The notes below the pieces were generated by a model. That model searched no databases. It was not told where the DNA came from and was given only the letters and a program-made list of their open reading frames with translations. Of a DNA stretch of 64,000 nucleotides, positions 21,314-30,179 are shown in pieces. Made by a program: the position numbers and the translations under genes. The stretch is from NCBI RefSeq assembly GCF_001458335.1, contig NZ_CYTO01000024.1, positions 504,857-568,856 on the forward strand, in the 5' to 3' direction. Origin of the DNA: Cognatishimia activa (lineage in GTDB: Bacteria; Pseudomonadota; Alphaproteobacteria; Rhodobacterales; Rhodobacteraceae). Positions within the stretch are counted from its first letter, which is position 1. The number at the start of each line of letters is the position of its first letter.

Positions 21314-22672
21314 TCAGACTTTAGCAGAGCTTACTTGCGCATCCAACCAGCCTTGCCATTCCGCTTTAGCGCGGTCCGTGTAAGCCTTGTAACGGTCCTT
21401 GCGACCGCGGCGACCGCCTTTTAGGCCTTCCACAGGTTGGAAGAGACCAAAGTTCACATTCATCGGTTGGAAGGTCTTCGCCTCAGCCCCGCCAGTGATA
21501 TGATGCACCAATGCACCCATAGCTGTGTTGAGCGGTGCGGTTTCAAGGCTTTGGCCGAGAATTTCCGCAGCCGCCAGACGGCCTGCCAAAAGACCCATGG
21601 CCGCGCTTTCCACATAGCCTTCCACGCCAGTGATTTGGCCAGCGAAACGGATGTGGGGTTTGGACTTCAGACGCATTTGATCATCAAGCAAGGTGGGTGA
21701 GTTGATGAATGTGTTGCGGTGAATGCCACCAAGCCGTGCAAAAGACGCGTTTTCCAAACCCGGGATCATTTTGAACACTTCGGTTTGTGCGCCGTATTTC
21801 ATCTTGGTCTGGAAACCAACAATGTTCATCAGCGTGCCAAGCGCGTTGTCATGGCGCAGCTGCACCACCGCATGGGCTTTTGTTTCAGGGTCATGGGGAT
21901 TGGTGAGGCCAACCGGTTTCATCGGGCCAAAGCGCAACGTCTCGCGCCCCCGTTCCGCCATGACTTCGATTGGCAGGCAGCCATCAAAATAGCCAGCGGT
22001 TTCGCCTTCGTGGAATTCTGTCTTATCTGCCGCCAGCAGCGCGTCGATGAACGCCTCGTATTGGGCTTCCGTCATCGGGCAGTTCAAATAGGCTTTTTGC
22101 TCTTCTTCCGTTTCACCTTTGTCGTAGCGAGACTGAAACCAAGCGACGTCCATATTGACGGATTCGGTGTAGACGATCGGCGCGATGGCATCGAAGAAGG
22201 CCAAGGAATCCGCGCTGGTTTCAGCCTGAATGGCAGCCCCCAGACCCGCAGAGGTCAATGGGCCAGTGGCGATGATCCAATGGCCATCCGTTGGCAACTC
22301 GGTGATTTCTTCATACGAGACGCTAATATTTGGGTGGGATTTCAACGCAGCCGTGACGCTTTCCGCAAAAGGTTCGCGGTCAACAGCCAATGCACCACCC
22401 GCAGGAAGGCGGTGTTTGTCTGCGGTTCGCATAATCAAACCACCCGCCGCACGCATTTCCCAATGGAGCAGACCCACGGCGTTTTGCTCATCATCATCAG
22501 AGCGGAAAGAATTGGAACACACCATCTCGCCCAGATTGCCGGTCTGGTGCGCGAATGTTTCTACCTTAGGGCGCATCTCGTGGATCACCACGTTCACACC
22601 CATGTTGGCCGCCTGCCAAGCTGCCTCTGATCCGGCCATGCCGCCGCCGATGATATGCAATGTCTGTGTCAT
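21314..22672 (-). CDS. trmFO: Methylenetetrahydrofolate-tRNA-(uracil-5-)-methyltransferase TrmFO
   Basis: Folate- and FAD-dependent enzyme that makes ribothymidine 54 in the T loop of tRNA. The 452 residues start with the FAD motif [13 protein letters not shown] and contain the TrmFO-typical [21 protein letters not shown] and FGPMKPVGL segments and the C-terminal [10 protein letters not shown]. It replaces TrmA in alphaproteobacteria. The gene is transcribed away from a structured 419-bp intergenic region. Confidence 0.95.
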   Translation of the reverse strand: MTQTLHIIGGGMAGSEAAWQAANMGVNVVIHEMRPKVETFAHQTGNLGEMVCSNSFRSDDDEQNAVGLLHWEMRAAGGLIMRTADKHRLPAGGALAVDREPFAESVTAALKSHPNISVSYEEITELPTDGHWIIATGPLTSAGLGAAIQAETSADSLAFFDAIAPIVYTESVNMDVAWFQSRYDKGETEEEQKAYLNCPMTEAQYEAFIDALLAADKTEFHEGETAGYFDGCLPIEVMAERGRETLRFGPMKPVGLTNPHDPETKAHAVVQLRHDNALGTLMNIVGFQTKMKYGAQTEVFKMIPGLENASFARLGGIHRNTFINSPTLLDDQMRLKSKPHIRFAGQITGVEGYVESAAMGLLAGRLAAAEILGQSLETAPLNTAMGALVHHITGGAEAKTFQPMNVNFGLFQPVEGLKGGRRGRKDRYKAYTDRAKAEWQGWLDAQVSSAKV

Positions 22673-22740
22673 AGGCGCGACATAGGGCAGAATGGGGGCT
22701 TTGGAAAGGGCTGCAATCGGAGCGGGGGCCTAAGAGTCAT

Positions 22741-22832
22741 TTGGGTCGCTGCGGCTTTGGACGGAACTGCCACGCTGGGCTAGGTCAGAGAGAGTTGACC
22801 TTGGAGGGACCGTCCGCCGTTCAGCGACCCAA
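22741..22832. other. 92-nt rod-like hairpin, candidate structured RNA or leader
   Basis: TTGGGTCGCTG (22741-22751) pairs perfectly with CAGCGACCCAA (22822-22832). Further in, CGGC pairs with GCCG, GGACGG (22759-22764) with CCGTCC (22810-22815), and AGGTCA (22782-22787) with TGACCT (22796-22801): about 27 pairs in one rod. Strand is unknown: it lies 69 bp upstream of trmFO on the minus strand. No T-run follows on either side. It lacks the GGAA loop of SRP RNA. In the remaining sequence up to 23091 I see only an AT-rich stretch and no convincing gene. Confidence 0.45.
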
Positions 22833-23091
22833 TGGTTCATCTAACGAAGTGCCATCAAATGATTTCGTCTTCGTTAACCCGGTTATGACACGCGGAATTT
22901 CATCGCGCTAGCCCAATCTGGGAAAAAATAGGGCGCAATATGGGAAACAATACCTAAAATTGCATAGAACCGGGGGAAATGGCCAAAAAACAATGGGTTG
23001 AAGCGTGGCTAATGATTGTTTTACGGCGTGGATCGCCATGTTTTTGCCACAATTGACCGGGGATTTGCGCCGATTTTCGGTAGATTACTGC

Positions 23092-23877
23092 TTATTGTGA
23101 CCACTTGGGCGAACGCTTGTCCAAAAAGGCCGCGATTCCTTCTTCGGTGTCTTTGAAGAGCATGTTTTGCACCATGACGTCGCCCGCATAATCATAAGCG
23201 TCTGATGTGGTCATCGTGGCTTGCGCATAGAACGCTTCTTTGCCGATTTTCACCACAGAGCCGAGCTTTTCAGCGACCTTGGAGGCGAGCGCTTCTGTTT
23301 CGTCGGCAAGCTGATCATGGGGGACCGCTCGGTTGATCAGGCCCATCGCTTCGGCTTCTTGGGCGGAGGCAAAGCGACCGGTGGTCAACATCTCAAATGC
23401 CTTTTTGCGCGGGATATTGCGGGTCAGGGCCACCATTGGGGTCGAACAGAACAAACCGATATTAATACCGTTCACTCCGAACTTTGTGTTCTCTGCGGCA
23501 ACCGCCATATCGCATGTGGCGACAAGTTGGCAGCCCGCCGCGGTGGCGATGCCGTGGACTTCTGCGATCACGGGCTGAGGAATGGATTGGATCGTGAGCA
23601 TCAGTTTCGTGCATCGCGCGAAGAGATCCGCGAAATAGGCTTTGCCGCCGTCCTCAGACTGACGCCCAGCGGTCATCTGTTTGAGATCATGCCCGGCGCA
23701 GAAGGCTTTGCCGGCTCCAGAAAGGATAACAACGCGAATGCTCACTTCACTCGCGATGGTGTCAAGTTCGCTTTGCAAAGCCGCAAGCATTTCATCTGAC
23801 AGGCAATTCAGGCGTTCCGGTATGTTCAATGTCAGCCGCGCAATCGCGCCAGTGTCGCAACGTTCTAAAATTGCCAT
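23092..23877 (-). CDS. Enoyl-CoA hydratase/isomerase family protein
   Basis: Crotonase-fold protein of 261 residues. The oxyanion-hole segment GAGKAFCAGHDLKQM and the HGIATAAGCQLVATCDMAVA segment are clear. Residues are of the ECHDC3/short-chain enoyl-CoA hydratase-like group; substrate unknown. The ATG at 23877 follows a strong GGAGGAG site; an upstream frame extension lacks one. It is divergent from a thioesterase gene, with a 9-bp inverted repeat between them, so the two may act on the same CoA esters under joint control. Confidence 0.85.
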   Translation of the reverse strand: MAILERCDTGAIARLTLNIPERLNCLSDEMLAALQSELDTIASEVSIRVVILSGAGKAFCAGHDLKQMTAGRQSEDGGKAYFADLFARCTKLMLTIQSIPQPVIAEVHGIATAAGCQLVATCDMAVAAENTKFGVNGINIGLFCSTPMVALTRNIPRKKAFEMLTTGRFASAQEAEAMGLINRAVPHDQLADETEALASKVAEKLGSVVKIGKEAFYAQATMTTSDAYDYAGDVMVQNMLFKDTEEGIAAFLDKRSPKWSQ

Positions 23878-23912
23878 CTTGTTCTCCTCCCAGATTGCCG
23901 CAAGCGTAAGGG

Positions 23913-23940
23913 GCACGGTGCCGCAAGCAAAGCACCGTGC
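23913..23940. promoter_or_regulatory. Inverted repeat GCACGGTGC-N10-GCACCGTGC between divergent genes
   Basis: Perfect 9-bp arms at 23913-23921 and 23932-23940. It lies between the enoyl-CoA hydratase start (minus strand) and the thioesterase start (plus strand), where an operator for both would be expected. A-run on the plus-strand side only; no T-run after either arm, so it is not a normal terminator. Confidence 0.45.
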
Positions 23941-23971
23941 AAAAAAACGTTACGGCGTTAAGGAGGATGTG

Positions 23972-24397
23972 ATGCAGGCAGTGATGAGCATTGAAGAGAT
24001 GCAAGCGTATCTCGATGAAGTGTTTCCGCAGATCAAAGGCAGCTTCTTGCTGGATCATTTGGATGGCAAAACCACTGTGATGCGCCTTATGGTCGAAGAT
24101 CAGCACTTGCGGCCCGGCGGCACAGTGTCCGGGCCCACAATGTTTGCTTTGGCTGACGTGTCTGCCTATGTGGCGACGCTTGCTTGCGTTGGTCGAAAGG
24201 CACTGGCTGTGACCACCCATTGTTCTATCGATTTTATGCGCAAACCCGTCGCGGATCGGGATCTTGTGGCGACCGCAGAGCTTTTGAAACTTGGGCGCAG
24301 CTTGTCTGTTGTGAGTGTTTCTTTGCGTTCAGAAGGGCAGGAGGGGCTCGTGGCCCATGCGAGCCTGACCTATTCCATTCCACCCGAAAAATCCTAG
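23972..24397 (+). CDS. PaaI-family acyl-CoA thioesterase
   Basis: A 141-residue hot-dog-fold protein. The segment RPGGTVSGPTMFALADVSAYVAT with the catalytic acidic residue, and the later HCSIDFMRKP and GRSLSVVSVSL segments, match the PaaI/DUF4442 thioesterase group. It should hydrolyse acyl- or aryl-CoA esters; substrate not visible. AGGAGG at 23961-23966 gives the ATG at 23972. Divergent from the enoyl-CoA hydratase. Confidence 0.85.
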   Translation: MQAVMSIEEMQAYLDEVFPQIKGSFLLDHLDGKTTVMRLMVEDQHLRPGGTVSGPTMFALADVSAYVATLACVGRKALAVTTHCSIDFMRKPVADRDLVATAELLKLGRSLSVVSVSLRSEGQEGLVAHASLTYSIPPEKS

Positions 24398-24409
24398 CGG
24401 TCTCGGTCG

Positions 24410-24437
24410 AAAAAAAAGGCCGGGGACAAGCCCCGGC
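24410..24437 (-). terminator. Strong minus-strand intrinsic terminator without a known gene
   Basis: Read on the minus strand, GCCGGGG-CTTGT-CCCCGGC (24437 down to 24419) is followed by CC and eight Ts (24417-24410). On the plus strand it is followed only by TTAAAG, so it is best suited to end a leftward transcript, although it could also weakly end the thioesterase mRNA. The next genes to the right are all on the plus strand. Confidence 0.7.
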
Positions 24438-24660
24438 TTAAAGTGGTTTCTGACGTCCAACGGGGTTTGCGTCCGTCAGAAGATGTGGTTGCCCAGTGCA
24501 ACCGCGACGTCGGGAGTGACACCGATGCCGCATCACGCCTTTGCTTCCAGGACAAAGTTCAGCGGAAGCTCAAGCGCTCATTCCTAAACCGAAACAGCCG
24601 CTTCGAATGTTGCTCCACAGCCTGTATTGGCGGGCGCGTTTTCGTAGCGGTTTTGTAACG
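24410..24660 (-). ncRNA. Candidate leftward structured transcript
   Basis: Between the thioesterase and the mocR gene (355 bp without a clear gene), the minus strand shows a series of hairpins before the terminator: GCTTCC/GGAAGC (24543-24548 and 24564-24569), GGTTGC/GCAACC (24487-24492 and 24498-24503) and TTCTGACG/CGTCAGAA (24448-24455 and 24474-24481). One minus-strand frame reads as short protein-like pieces split by stops, so a decayed small gene is an alternative. No start codon with a ribosome site is evident. The 5' end is unknown. Confidence 0.35.
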
Positions 24661-24673
24661 GTTGCCTGATAAA

Positions 24674-24687
24674 TTGTATTGATACAA
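24674..24687. promoter_or_regulatory. Palindrome TTGTATTGATACAA and GTACAA half-sites, probable MocR operator
   Basis: TTGTAT-TG-ATACAA is a perfect palindrome about 65 bp before mocR. Further GTACAA copies occur at 24714-24719 and just after the start codon (24757-24762). GntR/MocR regulators often bind such palindromes plus direct repeats near their own promoter. Autoregulation is inferred. Confidence 0.45.
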
Positions 24688-24752
24688 AGCAGCAGGTGTA
24701 TTACGAATTTTAGGTACAATGCGAAAATTGTTCGGTCTAGGAAAACATTGTA

Positions 24753-26126
24753 ATGGGTACAAACTGGCAACCGCTTTTGGAGCAATCGGGCCGCGCAAAA
24801 TACCGTGCTTTGATCGATTGTATCAACAAGGGCATAGCTGATGGCGCATTGGAGCCGGGTCAGAAATTACCCCCTGTGCGCGAGTTGGCCTATCGGCTGG
24901 AGATCACGCCGGGCACCGTCGCGCGCGCTTATTCTTTGCTGGTCGAAGATGGCGTTTTGACCGCAGGCGTTGGCCGAGGCACCTATGTCGCAGACTTGCG
25001 TGCTAAGGTGGCGAATGTCGATACGGGTGGCATGATTGATTTTTTCAGCCCACGCATTCCGAATATGGGACAAGAAGATTTGATCAGAGACGCGTTGCGC
25101 AAAGTCGCATCAAGTTTGCCTGCTAACGCATTGATGCAATATCCAAAACGAGAGACAAACCTAGCGGCTCGTAAAGCTTTCGTTGCATGGATGAAAGACG
25201 CACCAATTGGTCACTACACGTTAGATGACATCGTGATCACCCATGGCGGTCAAAACGCAATTTTGCATGTCATGCAGGCAGTGCTGCGCGGCAATGATCC
25301 GGTGGTTCTGGTTGACGAAGTCACCTTCTCTGGTTTCCGGCGCGGGGCGGAATTATGTCGCGCTCGGGTGGTTGGGGTGCCTTGGGATGGAGAGGGGCCC
25401 GATCCGCAGGCTCTGGACAAATTGGTACAATCCACCGGGGCTGCTTTGTATTGTACCTCTGCTGAGACAAATAACCCCACCACTCGGTCTACAAGTGCGC
25501 GTCGTCGTCGGGAGATCGCGGATGTCGCGTCGCGCCATGGTCTGCATATTTTGGATGATGATTGTTACAACACCGGTCGCCACAGTGCGGAAAGCTATCG
25601 CGCGCTGCTGCCGGATCATGGGTGGTATATCAGCTCTCCATCAAAGCTCGTGTCTCCCAGCTTGCGCATTGGGTTCACAGTTCCGCCCAATGGTTGGGTG
25701 GGGGAAATGCTGCGCAGCGCTCAGTTTAGTCATTTTGGTGTGTCCAGCATGCTGACGGAGGCTTTTGCACACGTCATGTCCAATCCCAAATTGCCGGGTA
25801 TCATTAAAAAGGTGCAAGCTAAGATAAATGAAGACTTGCGATTTGTAGTGAACCAATTGGGGGGGTACCCAATCCGCTGGCGCAGTGATGTACCGCTGGT
25901 TTGGGTAGAACTTCCTAGCGGCTGGCGTGCGCCTGCTTTTGCACAGGCTGCAGAAGCGCGTGGCGTAGAAATGAAATCGGCGGATGAATTCACCTTGCGC
26001 GAAGGACGGGCTGTCCATGCGGTGCGCGTCGCTCTGAATGGACAAATGGAACAGGGGCGTTTTGAGGAAGGCATCAAAATAATCCGCGCGCTCTTGGATA
26101 ACCCACCAAGAAGCTTTTCGACCTAA
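24753..26126 (+). CDS. MocR-type GntR regulator with aminotransferase-like domain
   Basis: The 457-residue protein has an N-terminal winged helix (about residues 10-80, PGQKLPPVRELAYRLEI and PGTVARAY) and a fold-type-I aminotransferase domain. The PLP lysine is Lys298 in SSPSKLVSPSLRIGF, and the PLP-aspartate region is HILDDDCY. MocR regulators sense amino-acid or vitamin B6 metabolism and usually control a divergent gene; here no divergent gene is recognised, only the candidate leftward transcript. AGGA precedes the ATG. Target unknown. Confidence 0.88.
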   Translation: MGTNWQPLLEQSGRAKYRALIDCINKGIADGALEPGQKLPPVRELAYRLEITPGTVARAYSLLVEDGVLTAGVGRGTYVADLRAKVANVDTGGMIDFFSPRIPNMGQEDLIRDALRKVASSLPANALMQYPKRETNLAARKAFVAWMKDAPIGHYTLDDIVITHGGQNAILHVMQAVLRGNDPVVLVDEVTFSGFRRGAELCRARVVGVPWDGEGPDPQALDKLVQSTGAALYCTSAETNNPTTRSTSARRRREIADVASRHGLHILDDDCYNTGRHSAESYRALLPDHGWYISSPSKLVSPSLRIGFTVPPNGWVGEMLRSAQFSHFGVSSMLTEAFAHVMSNPKLPGIIKKVQAKINEDLRFVVNQLGGYPIRWRSDVPLVWVELPSGWRAPAFAQAAEARGVEMKSADEFTLREGRAVHAVRVALNGQMEQGRFEEGIKIIRALLDNPPRSFST

Positions 26127-26209
26127 GAAAATGGCGAGAAAAGATGGGGTAAAATAATACCTATTTTTTAAGCTATTGAAAATTAAGGATAAATTAAGGA
26201 TTGTTGCGC

Positions 26210-26237
26210 TTGACTGTGCCTCAAACCCCTTTATAAC
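26210..26237 (+). promoter_or_regulatory. Sigma-70 type promoter of rplM-rpsI
   Basis: TTGACT at 26210-26215 and TATAAC at 26232-26237 with a 16-base spacer. Just upstream (26181-26202) an 11-bp AT-rich unit, AATTAAGGATA, is repeated in tandem and could act as an UP element, as expected for a ribosomal-protein operon. Confidence 0.6.
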
Positions 26238-26302
26238 CCGCCCATCGCTTTTAGACAGCGTGCTTTGCCACGTTGTTTGTCACCAAACTTAGGTAGACCA
26301 AA

Positions 26303-26764
26303 ATGAAAACCTTTTCTGCTACTCCGGCAGACATCGAGAAGAAATGGATCATCATCGACGCCGAAGGCATCGTGCTGGGCCGTCTTGCATCGATCGTTGC
26401 CACTCGTCTGCGCGGCAAACATAAGCCGTCTTTCACACCGCACATGGATTGCGGCGACAACGTGATTGTCATCAACGCTGACAAGATTCAGCTGACCGGC
26501 AAGAAACGTTCCGACAAGAACTACTACTGGCACACAGGCCACCCAGGCGGCATCAAGTCCCGCACTGCGGAGCAAATCCTGGAAGGCAAGTTCCCAGAGC
26601 GTGTTGTCACCCAAGCGGTTAAGCGCATGCTGCCAGGCAACCGCCTGTCCCGTCAGATCATGACCAACCTGCGCGTCTATGCTGGTGCTGAGCACCCGCA
26701 TGAAGCACAATCTCCAGAAGTTCTGGACGTTGCGTCCAAGAACTCTAAGAACACGCGGAGCTAA
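26303..26764 (+). CDS. rplM: 50S ribosomal protein L13
   Basis: Early-assembling large-subunit protein. The 153 residues show [21 protein letters not shown] at the start, [17 protein letters not shown], and the [25 protein letters not shown] segment near the end. It is the first gene of the conserved rplM-rpsI pair, which starts two bases after its stop. A good promoter lies upstream. Confidence 0.98.
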   Translation: MKTFSATPADIEKKWIIIDAEGIVLGRLASIVATRLRGKHKPSFTPHMDCGDNVIVINADKIQLTGKKRSDKNYYWHTGHPGGIKSRTAEQILEGKFPERVVTQAVKRMLPGNRLSRQIMTNLRVYAGAEHPHEAQSPEVLDVASKNSKNTRS

Positions 26765-26766
26765 TC

Positions 26767-27252
26767 ATGACTGATCAAATCAATTCTCTTGAAGAGCTGT
26801 CCGCAGTTGCAGGCGAAGAAGCTGTTGTAGAAGTTGCAGCACCTCGCGAGCCTGTTCGTGACGAGCTGGGCCGTTCTTATGCAACTGGTAAACGTAAAGA
26901 CGCGGTTGCCCGCGTTTGGATCAAGCCAGGTTCCGGTAAAGTCGTCGTAAACGGCAAGCCACAGAACGAATATTTCGCACGTCCGGTTCTGCAAATGATC
27001 CTGGCACAGCCATTCTCTGTTGCAGGCGTTGAAGGTGAATTCGACGTATACGCAACCGTGAAAGGTGGCGGTCTGTCCGGTCAAGCGGGCGCGGTTAAGC
27101 ATGGTATCTCTAAAGCTCTGCAGCTTTATGAACCATCCCTGCGTGGCGCGTTGAAAGCCGCTGGCTTCCTGACACGCGACAGCCGTGTTGTTGAACGTAA
27201 GAAGTTCGGTCGCCGCAAAGCGCGTCGTTCCTTCCAGTTCTCCAAGCGTTAA
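26767..27252 (+). CDS. rpsI: 30S ribosomal protein S9
   Basis: Small-subunit protein whose C-terminal tail reaches the P-site tRNA. The 161 residues have an acidic N-terminal extension of about 35 residues, as usual in alphaproteobacteria, then [20 protein letters not shown], the [15 protein letters not shown] motif and the basic end [17 protein letters not shown]. It pairs with rplM and is followed by an intrinsic terminator. Confidence 0.98.
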   Translation: MTDQINSLEELSAVAGEEAVVEVAAPREPVRDELGRSYATGKRKDAVARVWIKPGSGKVVVNGKPQNEYFARPVLQMILAQPFSVAGVEGEFDVYATVKGGGLSGQAGAVKHGISKALQLYEPSLRGALKAAGFLTRDSRVVERKKFGRRKARRSFQFSKR

Positions 27253-27278
27253 TCGCGACTGGTATATGTTTACGGAAA

Positions 27279-27303
27279 GGGCTGCCTTCGGGCGGCCCTT
27301 TTT
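27279..27303 (+). terminator. Intrinsic terminator of rplM-rpsI
   Basis: GGGCTGCC and GGCGGCCC (27279-27286 and 27291-27298) pair around a TTCG tetraloop with one T-G pair, followed by five Ts. Confidence 0.85.
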
Positions 27304-27322
27304 GTTACCGAAAAGCGATTGA

Positions 27323-27709
27323 TTAGTCAGGTGCACATTTAATTTGAGCAACCCAAAGATAGCGTTGAACGCCGTTTTGAAGTTCTCGCGTTTCAAGGCA
27401 GACTGTTTCTACAGCATCTGAAGCCAAAGTAATCGATCTGGTAGACGTAAGTGCGAAGCTGCCATCAGGGAGTTTAACTCGCGCTATTGCTGAAAATCCA
27501 TTGTCGCTCGTTCCGTCATGGATACTCATTACTTCCGCACGAATGTATCCCCGGAACACATAGGGCTGAGGGCGAAAAGCAAAGTAAAATATCAAGATTG
27601 CGAATGTTAACCAAAAGGCGGAATGGAATGCTCCAGGGTGTTCAATAAGCCAAATTTCGAAATTGATGTAATGTTTTTCAGGAAGAATTTTTCTGAGAAT
27701 AAATTTCAT
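27323..27709 (-). CDS. Hypothetical single-pass membrane protein
   Basis: A 128-residue protein I do not recognise. A cytoplasmic start ([14 protein letters not shown]) is followed by one membrane helix (about residues 29-46, SAFWLTFAILIFYFAF) and an outside domain of about 80 residues with beta-strand character and two cysteines (ETVCLETREL and QIKCAPD). The start codon overlaps the tetR stop (ATGA), so it is the last gene of that operon. Its base composition is more AT-rich than its neighbours, which may mean recent acquisition or relaxed selection. Confidence 0.65.
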   Translation of the reverse strand: MKFILRKILPEKHYINFEIWLIEHPGAFHSAFWLTFAILIFYFAFRPQPYVFRGYIRAEVMSIHDGTSDNGFSAIARVKLPDGSFALTSTRSITLASDAVETVCLETRELQNGVQRYLWVAQIKCAPD

Positions 27710-28323
27710 GAATCCGGTTTGATTAATCCAAGTCCTCTTAAATATACGCCAATCCCAGTCTCCAACAAATCCTCGGGCGGAAACGGGCTTTGGGTGCCCG
27801 GTGAGTTCCGGGCAAAAAGTTCGACAACCCCGTGGCTCATTGCCCAGATATGGGCGGAGAACATGCTCGCCGGTGGGCGTTTCTCTGGGGGGATATGTTC
27901 TGATAGGTCTGCCGCCGCGCGTTCCATGACACCACGAGCACGGGCGGCGACGGCGGCGAGTTCCGGTGTGCGGTTGACGGATATTCCGCTTTCAAACATC
28001 GCGATATAGTGGCCAGGATATTTGCGTGCAAAAGCGAGGTAGGCGCGGCCCGTTGCTTCAAAGCTGGCAAGCGCGGAAGGTTGGCCTTTGTCATAGGCAA
28101 ACTGCATCAAATCCGCAAAGATTTCATAGCCTTGGCGGGCAGCTTCGGCAATGAGGTCTTCACGACCCTCAAAGTGGCGGTAAACCGCAGCAGGGGTCAC
28201 GCCCGCCTGTTTGGCCGCCTCAGACAGGGTGAAGCCTGTTGGACCTTTGGCCTCAATCAGGGTCAGAGCGCCTTCCACCAGCGCTTGGCGCAGGTTGCCG
28301 TGGTGATAGCCGCGTTTAGGCAT
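27706..28323 (-). CDS. TetR-family transcriptional regulator
   Basis: The 205-residue protein has the N-terminal TetR helix-turn-helix ([31 protein letters not shown], about residues 30-60) and a C-terminal ligand domain of the WHG type. The ATG at 28323 lies inside the ppk2 stop region (eight-base overlap, ATGCCTAA); upstream in-frame starts would be within ppk2. Coupled to ppk2 and to the small membrane protein. Ligand and targets are unknown. Confidence 0.88.
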   Translation of the reverse strand: MPKRGYHHGNLRQALVEGALTLIEAKGPTGFTLSEAAKQAGVTPAAVYRHFEGREDLIAEAARQGYEIFADLMQFAYDKGQPSALASFEATGRAYLAFARKYPGHYIAMFESGISVNRTPELAAVAARARGVMERAAADLSEHIPPEKRPPASMFSAHIWAMSHGVVELFARNSPGTQSPFPPEDLLETGIGVYLRGLGLIKPDS

Positions 28324-29185
28324 TCCAGATGTCCTTGGGGCCGCAGACTTTGGCGTCGCATGTACCAACAGCCTTTTCATCTTTGCGGTCATAGTCGATT
28401 TGGCCGAGCACATGGCGGATGGCACTTAAACGCGCACGGCGTTTGTCGTCACTGCGCACGACTGTCCAAGGGGCCTCTGGGCAGTCCGAGCGCTGCAATG
28501 TCTCTTGGATCGCGGCGCTGTAGTCGTCCCATTTTTTCAAACCTTCGACGTCAATCCAGCTGAGCTTCCATTGTTTCAATGGATCGCTTTCACGCGCCAT
28601 AAAACGGCGCAGCTGTTCGGCGCGGCCCACGTTGAGCCAGAATTTAAAGAGCAGGATGCCGTCATCCACCAACATTTTTTCAAATTCAGAGACCTGCGTG
28701 AAGAAATGTTCGCGCTGATCGTCTGAGCAGAAGCCAAACACCTTCTCAACAACGCCTCGATTGTACCAGCTGCGGTCAAAGAAAACCAGTTCACCTGCCG
28801 AGGGCATGTGTTTGATATAGCGTTGGAAATACCATTCTGTGCGTTCGGTGTCCGAGGGCTTTGACAGCGCCACAACCCGCGCGCCGCGCGGATTTAGGTT
28901 CTCCCGAAACCGTTTGATGGTGCCGCCTTTTCCGGCAGCATCCCGGCCTTCGAACACAATTGCAATGCGCGCGCCACTTTCTTTGGCCCAAGCCTGTAGT
29001 TTCACCAGCTCGATCTGGAGCGCTTCCATTTCTTTCTCATAGTCCTTACGGCCCATGCGGTCTGAATGGGGATAAGAGCTGTCTATGATATCGCCTTTGC
29101 CTGCCTCCGCGATGGCCGTGCGAACGGCGTCCGGCGCACCGGTTTTGTAGAATTCGCTGATCGCACCATCAAAGGGTAGCTCCAT
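28316..29185 (-). CDS. ppk2: Polyphosphate kinase 2
   Basis: Transfers phosphate between polyphosphate and nucleoside diphosphates; class I enzymes mostly make ATP or GTP from polyphosphate. The 289 residues contain Walker [10 protein letters not shown] (from Gly80), the lid segment [26 protein letters not shown] and Walker [11 protein letters not shown] with Asp137, the full PPK2 signature. One-domain length fits class I. The gene sits in a minus-strand operon between the hydrolase and tetR. Confidence 0.94.
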   Translation of the reverse strand: MELPFDGAISEFYKTGAPDAVRTAIAEAGKGDIIDSSYPHSDRMGRKDYEKEMEALQIELVKLQAWAKESGARIAIVFEGRDAAGKGGTIKRFRENLNPRGARVVALSKPSDTERTEWYFQRYIKHMPSAGELVFFDRSWYNRGVVEKVFGFCSDDQREHFFTQVSEFEKMLVDDGILLFKFWLNVGRAEQLRRFMARESDPLKQWKLSWIDVEGLKKWDDYSAAIQETLQRSDCPEAPWTVVRSDDKRRARLSAIRHVLGQIDYDRKDEKAVGTCDAKVCGPKDIWNA

Positions 29186-29226
29186 GAAAGGCCTCCATTT
29201 TTTCTTAATATGGCAATGGGATGGGG

Positions 29227-30179
29227 CTAGTGCAATGCAGCGCGGTGTGAAGCGCGTTTGATTGCGGCAATGATGTCATCTTCCGCCACGTGATGGGGCA
29301 TATGACCAACGCCTTCTAAAACCGTTAGGTTTGCTTGGTCTAGGCGCGCGGCAAGGGGGCGGGAGTGGATGTGGAGCCCGACCGTCGTGTCCGCATCGCC
29401 GTGAACGATTTCCATGGGTACGCTTATCGCCTCATACCGCAAGGATAGAGATTTGATTTCATTCAATAGACGCGCCCTTTGGATTGCATTGGCCCGCAGT
29501 GATGCACGGCGCAGGGTGAGGCCCGGGCCGAAATAGTCGCCATACCCTTTGGGCGCCGATTGGGGCGCAAAAACGCTTTCGACCCCTTGGGTCACGCGAT
29601 CCCTGCTGACCCATGCGGTGATCAGCGGTGCGGTGATTGGGCCAAGTATCGGGTTTGAAAGCGTTTTGTAGAAGGTCGACAATCCTGTGGTCCAAGGGAG
29701 TGCTGGTGAGGCGAGTGTGACCAAAGCAGATAGATCATCTGGATGGTTTACAGCCCATGCCAGTGCGACGGAGCCGCCATAGCTTTGTCCCAACACAATT
29801 GGTTTGGGCGCTCCTAGCTGTGCGGCGGCTTTTCCAAGGAGGTCTGCTTGGCGTTCGATCGTTGGGTCCTCAATGGTGCCTGTATAGCCAAGACCCGGGC
29901 GATCAAAGACGATAACCCGGAAATCCGGTGCAAGCCGTTCCACCAAAGCGAATGTGAAATCGCGGGTGCTGCCAGAGGAGCCGTGGATCAGTACCAGATC
30001 AGGCCCTTCGCCACGCACAACCGCATGAACTTGGACACCGTCGATGTCCAAGAGTTGACCTTCAGGCGGGTAATTGCTTTCAGCTCGGGCTTCGTTTGCA
30101 CCGGCTTTCCAGACAGTGACCGCACAAAGGCGATCACAAGAATCACAAGAAAAATGAACAGTTTAACTGCCAATTTCAT
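29227..30179 (-). pseudogene. Alpha/beta hydrolase, membrane-anchored, frameshifted near the N terminus
   Basis: The main part (from about 30111 down to 29227) is an alpha/beta hydrolase: LIHGSSGSTRDF with the oxyanion hole, GQSYGGSVAL with the nucleophile serine, DGD-like HGDADTTV and the histidine in GVGHMPHH. Its expected N-terminal membrane anchor ([23 protein letters not shown] at 30179) is in another frame. That ATG overlaps metA by 17 bases, which fits a true start. The frames must be joined around 30085-30110 (a -1 shift). The catalytic part has no good start of its own. It may be a recent mutation, a sequencing error or, less likely, programmed shifting. Confidence 0.7.

Noticed and set aside
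21719-22630. 303-codon open frame on the plus strand opposite trmFO
   Set aside because: Antisense shadow of a firmly identified gene; no ribosome site or motif.
22741-22832. SRP (4.5S) RNA as identity of the rod-like hairpin
   Set aside because: The conserved GGAA tetraloop and flanking bulged motif are absent.
24480-24560. In-frame TGA read as selenocysteine in a minus-strand frame
   Set aside because: A TAG and a further TGA interrupt the same frame and there is no start codon with a ribosome site; chance or decay is simpler.
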